From NCBI GenBank assembly GCA_012103455.1, contig WLWT01000001.1, positions 1,846,001 to 1,910,000 of the forward strand: DNA of 64,000 bases. The letters are read 5' to 3'. The notes below the pieces were generated by a model. That model made no database searches. It was not told where the DNA came from and saw only the letters and a list, made by a program, of their open reading frames with translations. A program made the position numbers and the translations under genes. How positions within the stretch are numbered: position 1 is the first letter of the stretch; every line of letters begins with the position of its first letter. Below, piece by piece: positions 19,111 to 27,869 of this stretch. Source of the DNA: Gammaproteobacteria bacterium (lineage in GTDB: Bacteria > Pseudomonadota > Gammaproteobacteria > HK1).

Positions 19111-19824
19111 ATGAAAAATTTTTTTTGCGCAAGATTCGAGCAGCTTTTGTCACCTTGTCTACTGCTATTACTGGGTCTACTGCTATTACTGGCCGGTTTC
19201 ATAGGACTATCAACCGCCGTTGCCCAAAGTGCCGGACCTGCCGAGGGTAGTGCCGCCACTGCGGGTTCACCGGCCGCCAAAGGTTCTTTAGTGGTACTAG
19301 GCGACAGTCTGAGCGCTGGTTACGGGATCCGGGCGGAGCAAGGTTGGGTGACCTTGCTTGAGCGGCGACTCGATGCACTCGGCTATGAAGTAACCGTCGT
19401 CAATGCCAGCATTAGCGGTGATACCACACACGGTGGTTTGACCCGTCTGCCAAAACTTCTGGCCCGGTTCGAGCGCGGCATTTTAGTGCTGGAGCTAGGG
19501 GGAAACGATGGTTTGCGGGGTCTTTCCCTGAGCGACACACGGGCTAACTTGAATGCCATTATCGAGCAGGCGCAGGCGGGCGGTTTTGCCGTCTTGTTGG
19601 TTGGTATCAAGCTGCCGCCTAACCTGGGACCGGTCTTTAACCGCGCGTTCCAAAACATTTACCCGGACCTCGCGGCCAAGCACGAACTGCCGCTAGTGCC
19701 GTTTCTCCTGGAGGGCGTCGCCTTAGAACCTGCTCTCATGCAAAGCGATGGCATACACCCCAAAGCCGAAGCACAAGAGCGTCTCTTGGACAATGTATGG
19801 CCGTATTTGAAGCCACTGCTGTGA
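19111..19824 (+). CDS. tesA: Arylesterase / acyl-CoA thioesterase I / lysophospholipase (TesA type)
   Basis: SGNH-family serine hydrolase, exported to the periplasm. Signal peptide: MKNFFCARFEQL then a long leucine-rich core ending STAVAQS. Block I is GDSLSAGYG, block II is the NASISGDTT glycine region, block III is LGGNDGLRG, and block V is DGIHPKAEAQ with the catalytic Asp and His. The ATG at 19111 is chosen because it starts a normal signal peptide; an upstream in-frame start would add 28 unlikely residues. The stop overlaps the GTG of the next gene. E. coli TesA hydrolyses acyl-CoA and lysophospholipids. Confidence 0.93.
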   Translation: MKNFFCARFEQLLSPCLLLLLGLLLLLAGFIGLSTAVAQSAGPAEGSAATAGSPAAKGSLVVLGDSLSAGYGIRAEQGWVTLLERRLDALGYEVTVVNASISGDTTHGGLTRLPKLLARFERGILVLELGGNDGLRGLSLSDTRANLNAIIEQAQAGGFAVLLVGIKLPPNLGPVFNRAFQNIYPDLAAKHELPLVPFLLEGVALEPALMQSDGIHPKAEAQERLLDNVWPYLKPLL

Positions 19825-20870
19825 AATTAACGCTCGCCCTTTTTGTATTAGCCACCGCTTCGGGGTGTAGCACGCTCGCTTATTATGGCCAGGCCATCGC
19901 TGGCCATGTGGAAGTCATGCACGCGCGGCGGCCACTGCAGCAAGTGATCGATGATCCCACCACGGTTAAAACGGTACGGGAGAAGTTGGTTCTTGCATCC
20001 AAAGCCCGGCAATTCGCCGTTCGCGAGTTGGGTTTACCCGACAACGGCAGCTACTCCACGTATGCCGATCTGGGCCGGCGTTTCGTGGTTTGGAATGTAG
20101 TGGCCACACCCGAATTCAGTTTCAGTCCCAAGCAATGGTGTTATCCGTTCACCGGCTGTTTAGCTTACCGCGGCTTCTACCGTCGGGCAGATGCCAAAGC
20201 GCAGGCTGAACGGCTTCGCGCGGCGGGATTCGATGTCACCACCGGTGGCGTGCGGGCCTATTCGACGCTTGGTTGGTTCTCCGATCCGGTGTTGAGTACT
20301 ATGCTGGAGCCGGCGCGCCCTTATCTTGCAGGGGTGATATTCCACGAGCTAACCCATGAACATATTTATGTGCAGGGCGATTCCAAGTTCAACGAGTCGC
20401 TGGCGACTTTTGTGGAACACGAAGGCACCCAGCGGTGGTTGGTTGAGCAGGCGGATGATGTTCTGCGCCAGCGCCATCATGGCAGGCTCAAACGGCGCCA
20501 ACAGTTTTTGCTTCTGGTCGAACGCTATCAGCAGCGTTTGCGGCGCCTGTATCGAAGTCCGGTTTCGCAGCAGCAAATGCGGTTAGACAAAACGCAGTTG
20601 TTCGCCGCCATGCGCGATGACTACCATCGCCTCTCTAGTCACTGGTCCGAACCGGGGGCTTATGCCCGTTTCTTCGATGAGGATTTGAATAATGCCCGTT
20701 TGGCCAGTGTTGCCACTTATTTTGAATGGCTGCCCGCTTTTGCCCGGTTGTTCGATGAGGTGGGTGGTAATTTTCCACGCTTTTACGAGCGCTGCGCGGC
20801 GCTGGCCAAGATGAGCATGGAGGAGCGGCACCGACGTATGAACGCACTGGCAGGTGGTACGACACTATGA
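19821..20870 (+). CDS. Predicted zinc aminopeptidase lipoprotein (COG4324 type)
   Basis: A 349-residue protein from the GTG at 19821 that overlaps the tesA stop. The leader MKLTLALFVLATASGC ends in a lipobox (ASGC), so it is probably an outer-membrane or periplasmic lipoprotein. A zinc site HELTH (FHELTHEHIYV) lies near residue 175, followed by FNESLATFVEHEGTQRWL, the third metal-ligand region. This matches the predicted aminopeptidase family of COG4324. The substrate is not known. It overlaps the next gene by four bases, forming a tesA-peptidase-epimerase operon. Confidence 0.88.
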   Translation: MKLTLALFVLATASGCSTLAYYGQAIAGHVEVMHARRPLQQVIDDPTTVKTVREKLVLASKARQFAVRELGLPDNGSYSTYADLGRRFVVWNVVATPEFSFSPKQWCYPFTGCLAYRGFYRRADAKAQAERLRAAGFDVTTGGVRAYSTLGWFSDPVLSTMLEPARPYLAGVIFHELTHEHIYVQGDSKFNESLATFVEHEGTQRWLVEQADDVLRQRHHGRLKRRQQFLLLVERYQQRLRRLYRSPVSQQQMRLDKTQLFAAMRDDYHRLSSHWSEPGAYARFFDEDLNNARLASVATYFEWLPAFARLFDEVGGNFPRFYERCAALAKMSMEERHRRMNALAGGTTL

Positions 20871-21712
20871 GGACGTTGCCGGCGGGCCAAATTTTATTGG
20901 CCGGTTGCGGCTATGTAGGGATTGCGCTGGCTGCGCGTTTAAAGTCCGCTGGAGCGCAGCCCATAGCGTTGCGAAGAAGCGTGGAAGATCTACCGTCCGA
21001 TCTGCCGGCGGTGCGGGCGGATCTGACCACCGGTGAAGGACTTGCGGCGATTCCTCGAGATATTGCCGCCATCGTTTATTTAGCGAGCGCCGATGAGCGC
21101 ACGGCAAAAGCGTATCGCGCCGCTTATGTGGATGGCCCGTTGCGCTTGGCCGAGCGCATACCTTCGGTCCCTTTTATCTTTGTCTCAAGTACATCGGTCT
21201 ATGGGCAGGACGATGGTAGTTGGGTGGATGAATACTCAGCGACTACACCCTCACGGGTGACGGGGGCGCTCATCGTTGAAGGAGAAGTTGCTCTGTGCCG
21301 CCTTGAGCGCCGCACGACAATTGTTCGCTTTGGCGGCATTTATGGTCCAGGCCGAGGCCGCCTGCTTCGTTCCGTCGCCCAGGGCACGCCCTGTATCGAA
21401 GAGCCGCCACAGTACACGAACCGTATTCATAGGGATGATTGCGCCGCTGTGCTGGCGCATATTCTTATGCTATCCGCTGCCGATAATCTCTATCTGGCTG
21501 TAGACGACGAACCATCGCCGCAACACGTGGTCTGCGATTGGTTAGCAAAGCGCTTAGGGGTGCCGCCACCACCACGCCGGACGTTGGTCACTCGCCGGGA
21601 CTTCGCAGCCGGCTCTAAACGGGTGTCTAATCGGCGGTTGCGCAACACTGGCTACACGTTCGAATACCCATCTTTCAGGCAAGGTTACGCAGCCATTTTG
21701 TCCGGCGAATAA
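20867..21712 (+). CDS. NAD(P)-dependent epimerase/dehydratase-like protein (YeeZ-like)
   Basis: Atypical short-chain dehydrogenase of 281 residues. The nucleotide-binding motif is GCGYVGIALA (instead of GxxGxxG with T), followed by VSSTSVYGQDDGSW (the YGxxxG-like active region of the extended SDR type) and FGGIYGPGR. It resembles E. coli YeeZ, whose function is unknown. The catalytic YxxxK is not clearly present, so activity may be absent or different. It shares an operon with tesA and the lipoprotein peptidase. Confidence 0.85.
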   Translation: MRTLPAGQILLAGCGYVGIALAARLKSAGAQPIALRRSVEDLPSDLPAVRADLTTGEGLAAIPRDIAAIVYLASADERTAKAYRAAYVDGPLRLAERIPSVPFIFVSSTSVYGQDDGSWVDEYSATTPSRVTGALIVEGEVALCRLERRTTIVRFGGIYGPGRGRLLRSVAQGTPCIEEPPQYTNRIHRDDCAAVLAHILMLSAADNLYLAVDDEPSPQHVVCDWLAKRLGVPPPPRRTLVTRRDFAAGSKRVSNRRLRNTGYTFEYPSFRQGYAAILSGE

Positions 21713-21734
21713 CACGGCGAACGAGAGGTGTGTC

Positions 21735-23222
21735 ATGGCTACTAACACAGATAGATCCATAACAATTAGATCCATAACAATCGCTTCGGTGTGGGTGAGC
21801 ATGGCCATGGTAGCGGTGTTGTTGCTCCCCGCCGCCAACGCCCAGAGTCTTACCGATCTGTTCATGTCGCCGGCGCAGGAGAAAAAAATTGGTGCCGAGG
21901 AGCACGAACGCATCGTGGCGCAGTTCGGTGGTGTGTATGAAGACCCGGCTCTTACCCAATACGTAAACGGTATCGGTCAGTTCCTCGCCAGCACTTCAGG
22001 GGCGCCGGGCGTAGGTTACACCTTCACTGTTCTAGATTCCCCTGTGGTCAATGCGTTCGCTCTTCCGGGCGGGTATGTATACGTCACCCGGGGCTTGGTG
22101 GCCCTGGCCGATACGGAGGCGCAGTTAGCAGGCGTGATCGCCCACGAGATCGCGCATGTGGCCGCGCGCCATGGCGCCAACCGTTATTCTAAAAATGTAT
22201 TGGCCGGTATCGGTTTAGCCATATTGGGCGCGGCGACGGAGAATCGCGCTTTGACCAATATCGCCTCGATCGGCGCTCGGGCGGTATTGACTGGATATTC
22301 GCGCCAGGACGAATTCGAAGCCGACCAATTAGGTGTCACCTATCTGGCCCGGGCCGGCTTTAATCCGCGGGCCATGGCCGGTTTTTTGCGCAAGTTGGAG
22401 GCCAACGACCGCCTGCAAGCACGCATACACGGGCGGCAAGCCGGTGGTGGTTTGGATTTTTTTTCCACCCATCCCAACACCGATGATCGGGTGGCACGGG
22501 CATTGGATTTAGCCCGCGCCAATCCGGTTGAATCGCCCATCGTTGGACGCAAGGTTTTTCTTGAGCAGATCAATGGCCTGGTATTCGGTGATGATCCTAA
22601 ACAAGGGATCATTCAAGGGCGCCGCTTTATTCATCCCGAGATAGGTTTCGAGTTCACCGTCCCGTCCGGCTTCAAGCTTATCAATGAGCCGACTCGAGTA
22701 CTTGCGCGCAACCGTGAAGGGGCTTTGATCGAGCTTAAATTCGATCGGCTCAAGGAGCGGTACCTCACCAGCTATGTGGATGGTCTTTGGCCCCGTGGGG
22801 TACAGGCGTCGCGGGCGGAGCGCATCGAAGTCAATGGGATGGACGGGGCTACCGCCATCGCCCGTGCACCGACCCGCAATGGTGTGATAGACGTGCGCGT
22901 GGCTGCATTGCTTTTTGAGGGTTCCAGTATATTGCGGTTGATGTTTATGACACCGCCGCGCTTGACCGATGCTCTATTCGATGATTTTCGCCGTACCACC
23001 TATAGCGTTTATAAATTAACAAGGAGTGAGCGGCAGGTGTCGGCACCGCATCGTGTTCGCATCGAAATGGTGAGAGCGCGGGACAACATCGATGCCATCG
23101 TCCAGCGCATGAGTATTGACCGGCATGCCCGTGATCGGTTTTTGGTTTTAAACGGATTGAGCGGTGCGCAAACCCTTGAGCCGGGTGAGTGGATCAAGCT
23201 GGTGACACGCCGTTCACCTTAA
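21735..23222 (+). CDS. M48-family zinc metalloprotease
   Basis: A 495-residue exported protease. A signal peptide near residues 17-34 ends AANAQSLTDL. The zinc site is HEIAHVAARHG near residue 137, and the third ligand lies in EFEADQLGVTYLARAGF. The N-terminal half matches the BepA/YfgC-LoiP group, which clears or assembles outer-membrane proteins. BepA has a C-terminal TPR domain. Here the C-terminal half is different and ends in a LysM-like segment (MVRARDNIDAIVQRMSID then GEWIKLV), a different domain arrangement. The stop TAA is part of the target site of MITE copy D. Confidence 0.9.
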   Translation: MATNTDRSITIRSITIASVWVSMAMVAVLLLPAANAQSLTDLFMSPAQEKKIGAEEHERIVAQFGGVYEDPALTQYVNGIGQFLASTSGAPGVGYTFTVLDSPVVNAFALPGGYVYVTRGLVALADTEAQLAGVIAHEIAHVAARHGANRYSKNVLAGIGLAILGAATENRALTNIASIGARAVLTGYSRQDEFEADQLGVTYLARAGFNPRAMAGFLRKLEANDRLQARIHGRQAGGGLDFFSTHPNTDDRVARALDLARANPVESPIVGRKVFLEQINGLVFGDDPKQGIIQGRRFIHPEIGFEFTVPSGFKLINEPTRVLARNREGALIELKFDRLKERYLTSYVDGLWPRGVQASRAERIEVNGMDGATAIARAPTRNGVIDVRVAALLFEGSSILRLMFMTPPRLTDALFDDFRRTTYSVYKLTRSERQVSAPHRVRIEMVRARDNIDAIVQRMSIDRHARDRFLVLNGLSGAQTLEPGEWIKLVTRRSP

Positions 23223-23362
23223 GAGCACCTCTAAAAACGCACTTTTTCCGCGATTGCGGCGTCAGCTCCGTGCTCGAATCCTCATGTATGACTTATACAC
23301 TGCGGTTGTGCGCGCGGTGCTTCCTTGCACTCACGAAAAAATGACTATTTTTAGAGGCGCCC
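23223..23362 (+). mobile_element. MITE copy D (140 bp)
   Basis: Reference orientation, flanked by TTAA (23219-23222) and TTAG (23363-23366), a 4-bp duplication with one mismatch. It is inserted between the 3' ends of the convergent M48 protease and purN genes. Its target duplication contains the M48 stop codon, so the protein end is kept. Confidence 0.9.
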
Positions 23363-23372
23363 TTAGGTGCGT

Positions 23373-23936
23373 CTACTCCGATCCCGCCAGCTTGCGAATA
23401 ACCGAAGCCAAAAAATCGATCTCTTCTCGCTTAACCCGCTCTTCCAGGGTGTGCGGCGTATCATCTGGCAGGACCGGTACCACGTGCTGCTCTATGATCG
23501 GTCCGCTGTCGTAGTGGCCTTCCACATAATGTACCGTTATCCCGGTTTGCCTCTCTTGCGCGGCGATCACCGCTTCGTGCACGCGGCGCCCGTAGCAGCC
23601 GGTGCCACCGAACTTGGGTAGTAGCGACGGATGGCTATTGATGATGCGGCCTTTGAACTCGGCCAGTGTTTCATCGCCTAAGCGTTTCATGTATCCGGCC
23701 AAGAGTACGAAGCCGCAGCCGTGGGCGAGCAGCGCGTTTTTAATCGCCCGATCGAGTTGCTTGGGCTGCGGGTGGGTGCGGGTGCTGAGATGATAGTGTG
23801 CTACGCCTAGCTGCCGCGCCCGCTGCAAAGCCACCGTCTTGCTGTTGTTGCAGATGATGACACCTATAGCTACGCCAGCGGCGATGGCGCTTTGAATAAG
23901 CGACCCGCCATGGGAGGTCAGTATGCCGAGTTTCAT
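23373..23936 (-). CDS. purN: Phosphoribosylglycinamide formyltransferase
   Basis: Transfers a formyl group from 10-formyl-tetrahydrofolate to GAR in purine synthesis. From the ATG at 23936 it is 187 residues (MKLGILTSHGGSLIQ). Catalytic Asn and His lie in INSHPSLLPKFGG, and the Asp is in VHYVEGHYDSGPII. The phosphate-binding loop is SHGGSL, differing from the usual SGxGTNLQ. The family usually stands next to purM; here it does not. It is a good GAR transformylase, although with a variant loop it could be a paralogue acting on a related substrate. Confidence 0.85.
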   Translation of the reverse strand: MKLGILTSHGGSLIQSAIAAGVAIGVIICNNSKTVALQRARQLGVAHYHLSTRTHPQPKQLDRAIKNALLAHGCGFVLLAGYMKRLGDETLAEFKGRIINSHPSLLPKFGGTGCYGRRVHEAVIAAQERQTGITVHYVEGHYDSGPIIEQHVVPVLPDDTPHTLEERVKREEIDFLASVIRKLAGSE

Positions 23937-23991
23937 CAGTTGGCCGGGCTTCATCCATTAGCGAAGTTTATCGATTAGCCAGGTCTATTGA

Positions 23992-24131
23992 GGGTACCTC
24001 TAAAAATAGTCATTTTTTCGTGAGTGCAAGGAAGCACCGCGCGCGGAACCGCAGTGTATAGGTGATACCTGAGGATTGGAGCACGGCGCTGACGCCGCAA
24101 TCGTGGAAAAAGTGCATTTTTAGAGGTGCCC
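23992..24131 (-). mobile_element. MITE copy E (140 bp)
   Basis: Inverted copy with a perfect 4-bp duplication TTGA (23988-23991 and 24132-24135). It lies at the 3' end of the LON-domain gene and supplies that gene's last three codons and stop (GGGCACCTCTAA read on the minus strand). Confidence 0.93.
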
Positions 24132-24728
24132 TTGATTAGCGTGGGCCACCAGTTGCCGGACGATGCCGTCGAGTTCGCTTAACCGCAGTAAAGCGTCTTC
24201 CATCTCGAGCATCGTCTGGCGTTTAGCCGGCGGCATCGGCAGCATTTCAGTGAGACGGTAGCCGACCCAGGTGGCTTGCGCGGCGTTCCTCTCATGTTCC
24301 ACTGCAGAGCGCCCGAAGTGTTCCAACAAAGCTGCAACTATCTGCGCCAGATGTGAGTACTCGCTGGGCAGCGCCGTCTCTTGTTCCGCTGGAATAGCCG
24401 AGGTCACCGCCACCAGGAGCTGATCCGCTAGCACCCGGGTGTGCTCGATTCTGAACCGCTCGCCGCCTTGAGCCGTAATTCCCAGCAGGCCGTCATCGAG
24501 CAGATCAAAATCGACGATATGGGCCAAGGTGCCGGTGCGGTGGGCGGTGGCTGCGTCGCCGACTTCATGTCCCGCCCTGATGAGGCATATACCGAAAGGG
24601 GTGCCAGCGGACATGCAGCGTTTGATCATGTCCACATAACGCGGCTCGAACACCCGTAGCGGTAGGTGTCCGCCGGGGCACAGCACCGTGTTGAGGGCGA
24701 AGATCGGCAGTTCGTCAATGCTGTTCAT
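24120..24728 (-). CDS. LON substrate-binding domain protein
   Basis: A 202-residue stand-alone LON N-terminal domain without the ATPase and protease parts. The family marks are LPIFALNTVLCPGGHLPLRV, FEPRYVDMIKRCM and FGICLIRAGHEVG. Such proteins are widespread and of unknown function; the domain binds substrates in Lon protease. The start overlaps the 3' end of mpl by 14 bases. The C-terminus is not native: MITE copy E is inserted so that the last residues GHL and the TAA stop are element sequence. How much of the original tail was lost cannot be read here. Confidence 0.88.
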   Translation of the reverse strand: MNSIDELPIFALNTVLCPGGHLPLRVFEPRYVDMIKRCMSAGTPFGICLIRAGHEVGDAATAHRTGTLAHIVDFDLLDDGLLGITAQGGERFRIEHTRVLADQLLVAVTSAIPAEQETALPSEYSHLAQIVAALLEHFGRSAVEHERNAAQATWVGYRLTEMLPMPPAKRQTMLEMEDALLRLSELDGIVRQLVAHANQGHL

Positions 24729-26094
24729 ATTCCGTGAACTCCGTTTGCACCAGCGAGGCGGCTACTTGCCGGCCCAATTCGGCACTGTCGCCGTTGCTCA
24801 TAATGACTATCAGATCGGTGCTTTGTGCCGCAGCGCCCAGGCTATGGACCAGTTCGGATTCATCCGCCGCCACCGTAATGCTGTTTTGACCGGCAACTAA
24901 ATGCCGCGCGTCCCACTTGAGATCGGGGCGCGCCAACAACCACGCATGATCGGCACATTTTAGCGCTTCGCCCAGGGCCGGCAGGTGGGTGCCCGCCCGC
25001 ATGGTGTTCGAACGCGGATCGACCACGGCTAACAAACGGCCGCGAGTGCGGTGGCGAAGCGCTGCCAAAGTCTGCGCGACGGCTGTTGGATGGTGGGCAA
25101 AATCCAGATAGATGTCTACGCCATGGGCGTTGGCAAAAAACTCGTGGCGGCGGGTGGGTAGTTTGAAATCGGCCAATACGGCGCAGGCCGTGACTGGATC
25201 TACCCCCGCATGGGCAGCGGCGGCGATGGCACTGAGCGCGTTGCGCACGTTGTGTGCGCCAATGCAGCTCCAACGTACCTCGCCGGCTTCTTCATCCGCG
25301 CGCAGTACGGAAAAATGACTGGCGTCGGCGGTGTGCAGCTTGGCCCACCAATCGTTGTGTTCCAGACCTGTTCGTTCCACCGTGGACCAACAGCCCATGG
25401 CGAGCACGCGGTCTATATGCTGGCAATCTTCTCCCGCGCAGATGATGTGTCCCGTGGCGGGGACGAGACGCACGCCGTGATGGAACTGATAGATGATGTC
25501 CTCGATTCTTGGGTAGATGTCCACGTGATCATGTTCGAGGTTGTTGATGATCAAGGTTGTGGCCGGGTAGTGCACGAACTTGGCCCGCTTGTCAAAAAAA
25601 GCCGTGTCGTATTCGTCGGCCTCTATGACGAAATGAGGATCCTTGCCCAGCCGGGCGGAGGTGTCGAAATTACCGGGCATACCACCGATCAGAAAACCGG
25701 GCTCTAGCCCGGCAGCCTCCAGGATCCAGGCGGTCATGGATGAGGTGGTGGTTTTGCCGTGCGTCCCGGCGATGCTGATGAGAGAGCGCTCGCGCAGCAG
25801 TTGTTGGTGAAGCCATTGCGGCCCTGAGATATACGGGATGCGCTCGGCCAGGATGCGCTCGATGACCGGTATGCCACGGGTCAAAGCGTTACCGACGATC
25901 ACTAAATCGGCGTCCGGGGGTACGGCATCGCTGTCATAACCGTGCTGGATGGAGATCCCCATGGCGGCGAGTTGTGTGCTCATCGGTGGGTAGGCGTTGG
26001 CGTCAGCTCCAGTGACCACATGTCCCATCTCTCTAGCCACACGGGCGATGCCGGTCATAAAGCTGCCGCAGATGCCGAGGATGTGTATGTGCAT
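24715..26094 (-). CDS. mpl: UDP-N-acetylmuramate:tripeptide ligase (murein recycling)
   Basis: Mur ligase of 459 residues. It re-joins the recycled tripeptide L-Ala-gamma-D-Glu-meso-Dap to UDP-MurNAc. The ATP-binding motif is ISIAGTHGKTTTSSM near residue 106, with VIEADEYDTAFFDKRAKF typical of Mpl rather than MurC. LEHDHVDIY and YLDFAHHPTAVAQTLAALR are further Mur motifs. The N-terminal UDP-binding motif is LGICGSFMTGIA. The length is normal. It is followed, with overlap, by the LON-domain gene. Confidence 0.95.
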   Translation of the reverse strand: MHIHILGICGSFMTGIARVAREMGHVVTGADANAYPPMSTQLAAMGISIQHGYDSDAVPPDADLVIVGNALTRGIPVIERILAERIPYISGPQWLHQQLLRERSLISIAGTHGKTTTSSMTAWILEAAGLEPGFLIGGMPGNFDTSARLGKDPHFVIEADEYDTAFFDKRAKFVHYPATTLIINNLEHDHVDIYPRIEDIIYQFHHGVRLVPATGHIICAGEDCQHIDRVLAMGCWSTVERTGLEHNDWWAKLHTADASHFSVLRADEEAGEVRWSCIGAHNVRNALSAIAAAAHAGVDPVTACAVLADFKLPTRRHEFFANAHGVDIYLDFAHHPTAVAQTLAALRHRTRGRLLAVVDPRSNTMRAGTHLPALGEALKCADHAWLLARPDLKWDARHLVAGQNSITVAADESELVHSLGAAAQSTDLIVIMSNGDSAELGRQVAASLVQTEFTEYEQH

Positions 26095-26288
26095 GGGCGA
26101 GCTACTGAGCCGGTGCGGCTATCAATGCTTATTGTCAACAGCTGATCGCCAGAGGCTGATCGTCAGGGGCTAATCGTCAAGGATAGCGCTATTTGAACGT
26201 TTGCAGTGGTGACCTTTGAGCCGGGTTGGGCTTGCGCCCTGGGCACCCCGCTCCTACAGTGCACCCGATTCATTCATGGGATGCACCC

Positions 26289-26807
26289 ATGAAGCACCCG
26301 CTACACGTATCGGGCCGAGTGTGCCGCCACAATCTGCCGGTGGCGGTAGCTTTTTGGGCGCTATGGTTGGCGCTAGTCATGCTTGCGATCCAGTTCGGAT
26401 CCGACTTAAGGGCACCTCTAAAAATGCACTTTTTCCGCGATTGCAGCGTCAGCTCCGTGCTCGAATCCTCAGGTATCACCTATACACTGCGGTTCTGCGC
26501 GCGGTGCTTCCTTGCACTCACGAAAAAATTACTGTTTTTAGAGACACCCTTAATTACCGGCATAACATTCTTCCTCACTATTCCCGTGTTAGTGAGTTTT
26601 CTGACATTGACCAGCATGCGCGTGCTCACCCTGGTGGATTTAAGTAACCGGCTGCTCGGCGTTTCGCTGTTAGGTTTAGCGGTTTTGTTGCCGGTTAGTG
26701 TCATCATGATGTTAGGTATTCTGGCCACCGCCAGCTTTCAGCGATTGACTGGCCACCGAGCGGGCGTGGTTGGGAATGAGCGTCCGATGAGGATGGCAAG
26801 TGACTAA
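26289..26807 (+). CDS. Small membrane protein with in-frame MITE insertion
   Basis: The protein starts MKHPLHVSGRVCRH at 26289 and has hydrophobic segments at LPVAVAFWALWLALVMLAI, FFLTIPVLVSFLTL and LLGVSLLGLAVLLPVSVIM. MITE copy F (26410-26549) lies inside the frame. Element plus one duplication is 144 bp, exactly 48 codons, and the frame through it has no stop, so the ORF runs on to 26807. Removing the insert joins GAC TTA to ATT ACC and gives about 124 residues. The family is not recognised. The protein made today would carry a 48-residue hydrophilic insert between the first two membrane segments, so function may be damaged. It overlaps the next gene. Confidence 0.7.
   Translation: MKHPLHVSGRVCRHNLPVAVAFWALWLALVMLAIQFGSDLRAPLKMHFFRDCSVSSVLESSGITYTLRFCARCFLALTKKLLFLETPLITGITFFLTIPVLVSFLTLTSMRVLTLVDLSNRLLGVSLLGLAVLLPVSVIMMLGILATASFQRLTGHRAGVVGNERPMRMASD
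26410..26549 (+). mobile_element. MITE copy F (140 bp), inside a gene
   Basis: Reference orientation with a perfect TTAA duplication (26406-26409 and 26550-26553). It is inserted in the membrane-protein gene at 26289-26807 in a phase that leaves the reading frame open. Confidence 0.93.
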
Positions 26808-27147
26808 TGGCTCACCCTCGGGTGGTCCGGTCACGGGCACGTGTACCGCTGCCGAGCCGTACGCATTGCAGATAACCGATGACTCCATGGCGCCCGAGCT
26901 ACCGCGGCGAAGCGTGGTGATCATAGACCCCACAGCGAAGATAGCGCCTGGAGCATTGGTGTTGGCGCAAGTGAGGGGTGAGTTGTACCTGCGCCAATTA
27001 AGGTGCGTTGGCGCCGGGTATGAGCTGGTGGCACTCGATGGCGTCTCCCCGGCCCTGCCGCTCGAGGGCGGTTTAAGCGCAATCCGTGGTGTTGTAGTGC
27101 AACGGGCCGGACGCCGGCGCTGGCAGCATAAGCACTACCGGACATGA
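26800..27147 (+). CDS. S24-like (LexA/signal-peptidase fold) domain protein
   Basis: A 115-residue protein with the S24 fold seen in LexA, UmuD and phage repressors, without a DNA-binding domain. The nucleophile region is ITDDSMAPELPRRSVVIIDP. The second catalytic region, normally with Lys (VKRL type), reads GELYLRQL, so the general base is arginine. The protein is probably not an active peptidase; similar stand-alone proteins with RQL are common. The GTG start overlaps the end of the preceding membrane protein, suggesting translational coupling. The role is unknown. Confidence 0.8.
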   Translation: MTNGSPSGGPVTGTCTAAEPYALQITDDSMAPELPRRSVVIIDPTAKIAPGALVLAQVRGELYLRQLRCVGAGYELVALDGVSPALPLEGGLSAIRGVVVQRAGRRRWQHKHYRT

Positions 27148-27160
27148 CTGTGGATGCGGG

Positions 27161-27577
27161 TCAGGGTTGTTGTTTGAGTTCGGATAACCGTCGGCGATCG
27201 CGCTTGTTGGGCCGGCTGGCAGGCATGACCGGCTCGGCTTGGCGCCTAGCCGCACGTTCGGCGGCTTGGCGCTCGCGCCGCGCCACGCTCTGTTCAGTCT
27301 CCTCGTAGAGGGTGCGTGCTTCGCTGGCGGGGCCACGCCGTTCGGCCAACGCCAGGATGTTCAACTCCCACTCGTAAGGACCCCGGGTCAAGGTGAGCCG
27401 TACGCCGGGCCGAATTTGCTTGGCCGGCTTAACCCGCTGCCCTTCCACGTGCACATGCCCACCACTGACCGCCTCTGCGGCCTGCGAGCGAGTCTTGTAA
27501 AAGCGCGCCGCCCAGAGCCACTTGTCCAGGCGTTGCAGCGCCGACGCGGCCTTGGGAGGATGGACTGGCTTAGGCAT
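27161..27577 (-). CDS. hslR: Heat-shock protein 15 (ribosome-associated S4 protein)
   Basis: A 138-residue RNA-binding protein. The S4 domain is at the N-terminus: LDKWLWAARFYKTRSQAAEA, VSGGHVHVEGQRVKPAKQ. A basic helical tail (ERQAAERAARRQAE, then RPNKRDRRRLSEL) follows. Hsp15 recognises 50S subunits that carry a nascent chain after stalled translation and helps recycle them. It lies 13 bases from the convergent S24-like gene and next to grxC on the same strand. Confidence 0.94.
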   Translation of the reverse strand: MPKPVHPPKAASALQRLDKWLWAARFYKTRSQAAEAVSGGHVHVEGQRVKPAKQIRPGVRLTLTRGPYEWELNILALAERRGPASEARTLYEETEQSVARRERQAAERAARRQAEPVMPASRPNKRDRRRLSELKQQP

Positions 27578-27605
27578 GGATCAACTCGGACATAGGCGAT
27601 GACCT

Positions 27606-27869
27606 TCAGGGATTCAGTATGGCATTCAAGCGGTTTTGGCGTTCGAGTGCGTGGAGATCATCGCATCCGCCCACATGCTCTTCACCGATGAATATCTGCG
27701 GCACAGTGTGGCGGCCGCTGCGGCTTATCATCTCGGCGTGAATGGCGGCGTTGCCGTCCACCGATCGCACTTCCGGCTCGATGCCCTTGCTGCTCAGCAG
27801 CCGCATGGCCTTGTGACAAAACGGACAGAAGTCGGAGCTGTACATCAGTACTTTGGGTGACGTGCTCAT
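27606..27869 (-). CDS. grxC: Glutaredoxin 3
   Basis: An 87-residue thiol-disulfide oxidoreductase. The active site is CPFC (YSSDFCPFCHKAMRLL), the cis-proline TVPQIF and the glycine pair VGGCDDL. Length and motifs match bacterial GrxC. An extra cysteine follows the GG motif. It reduces disulfides using glutathione in the cytosol. It probably shares a transcript with hslR (28-base gap). Confidence 0.95.
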   Translation of the reverse strand: MSTSPKVLMYSSDFCPFCHKAMRLLSSKGIEPEVRSVDGNAAIHAEMISRSGRHTVPQIFIGEEHVGGCDDLHALERQNRLNAILNP

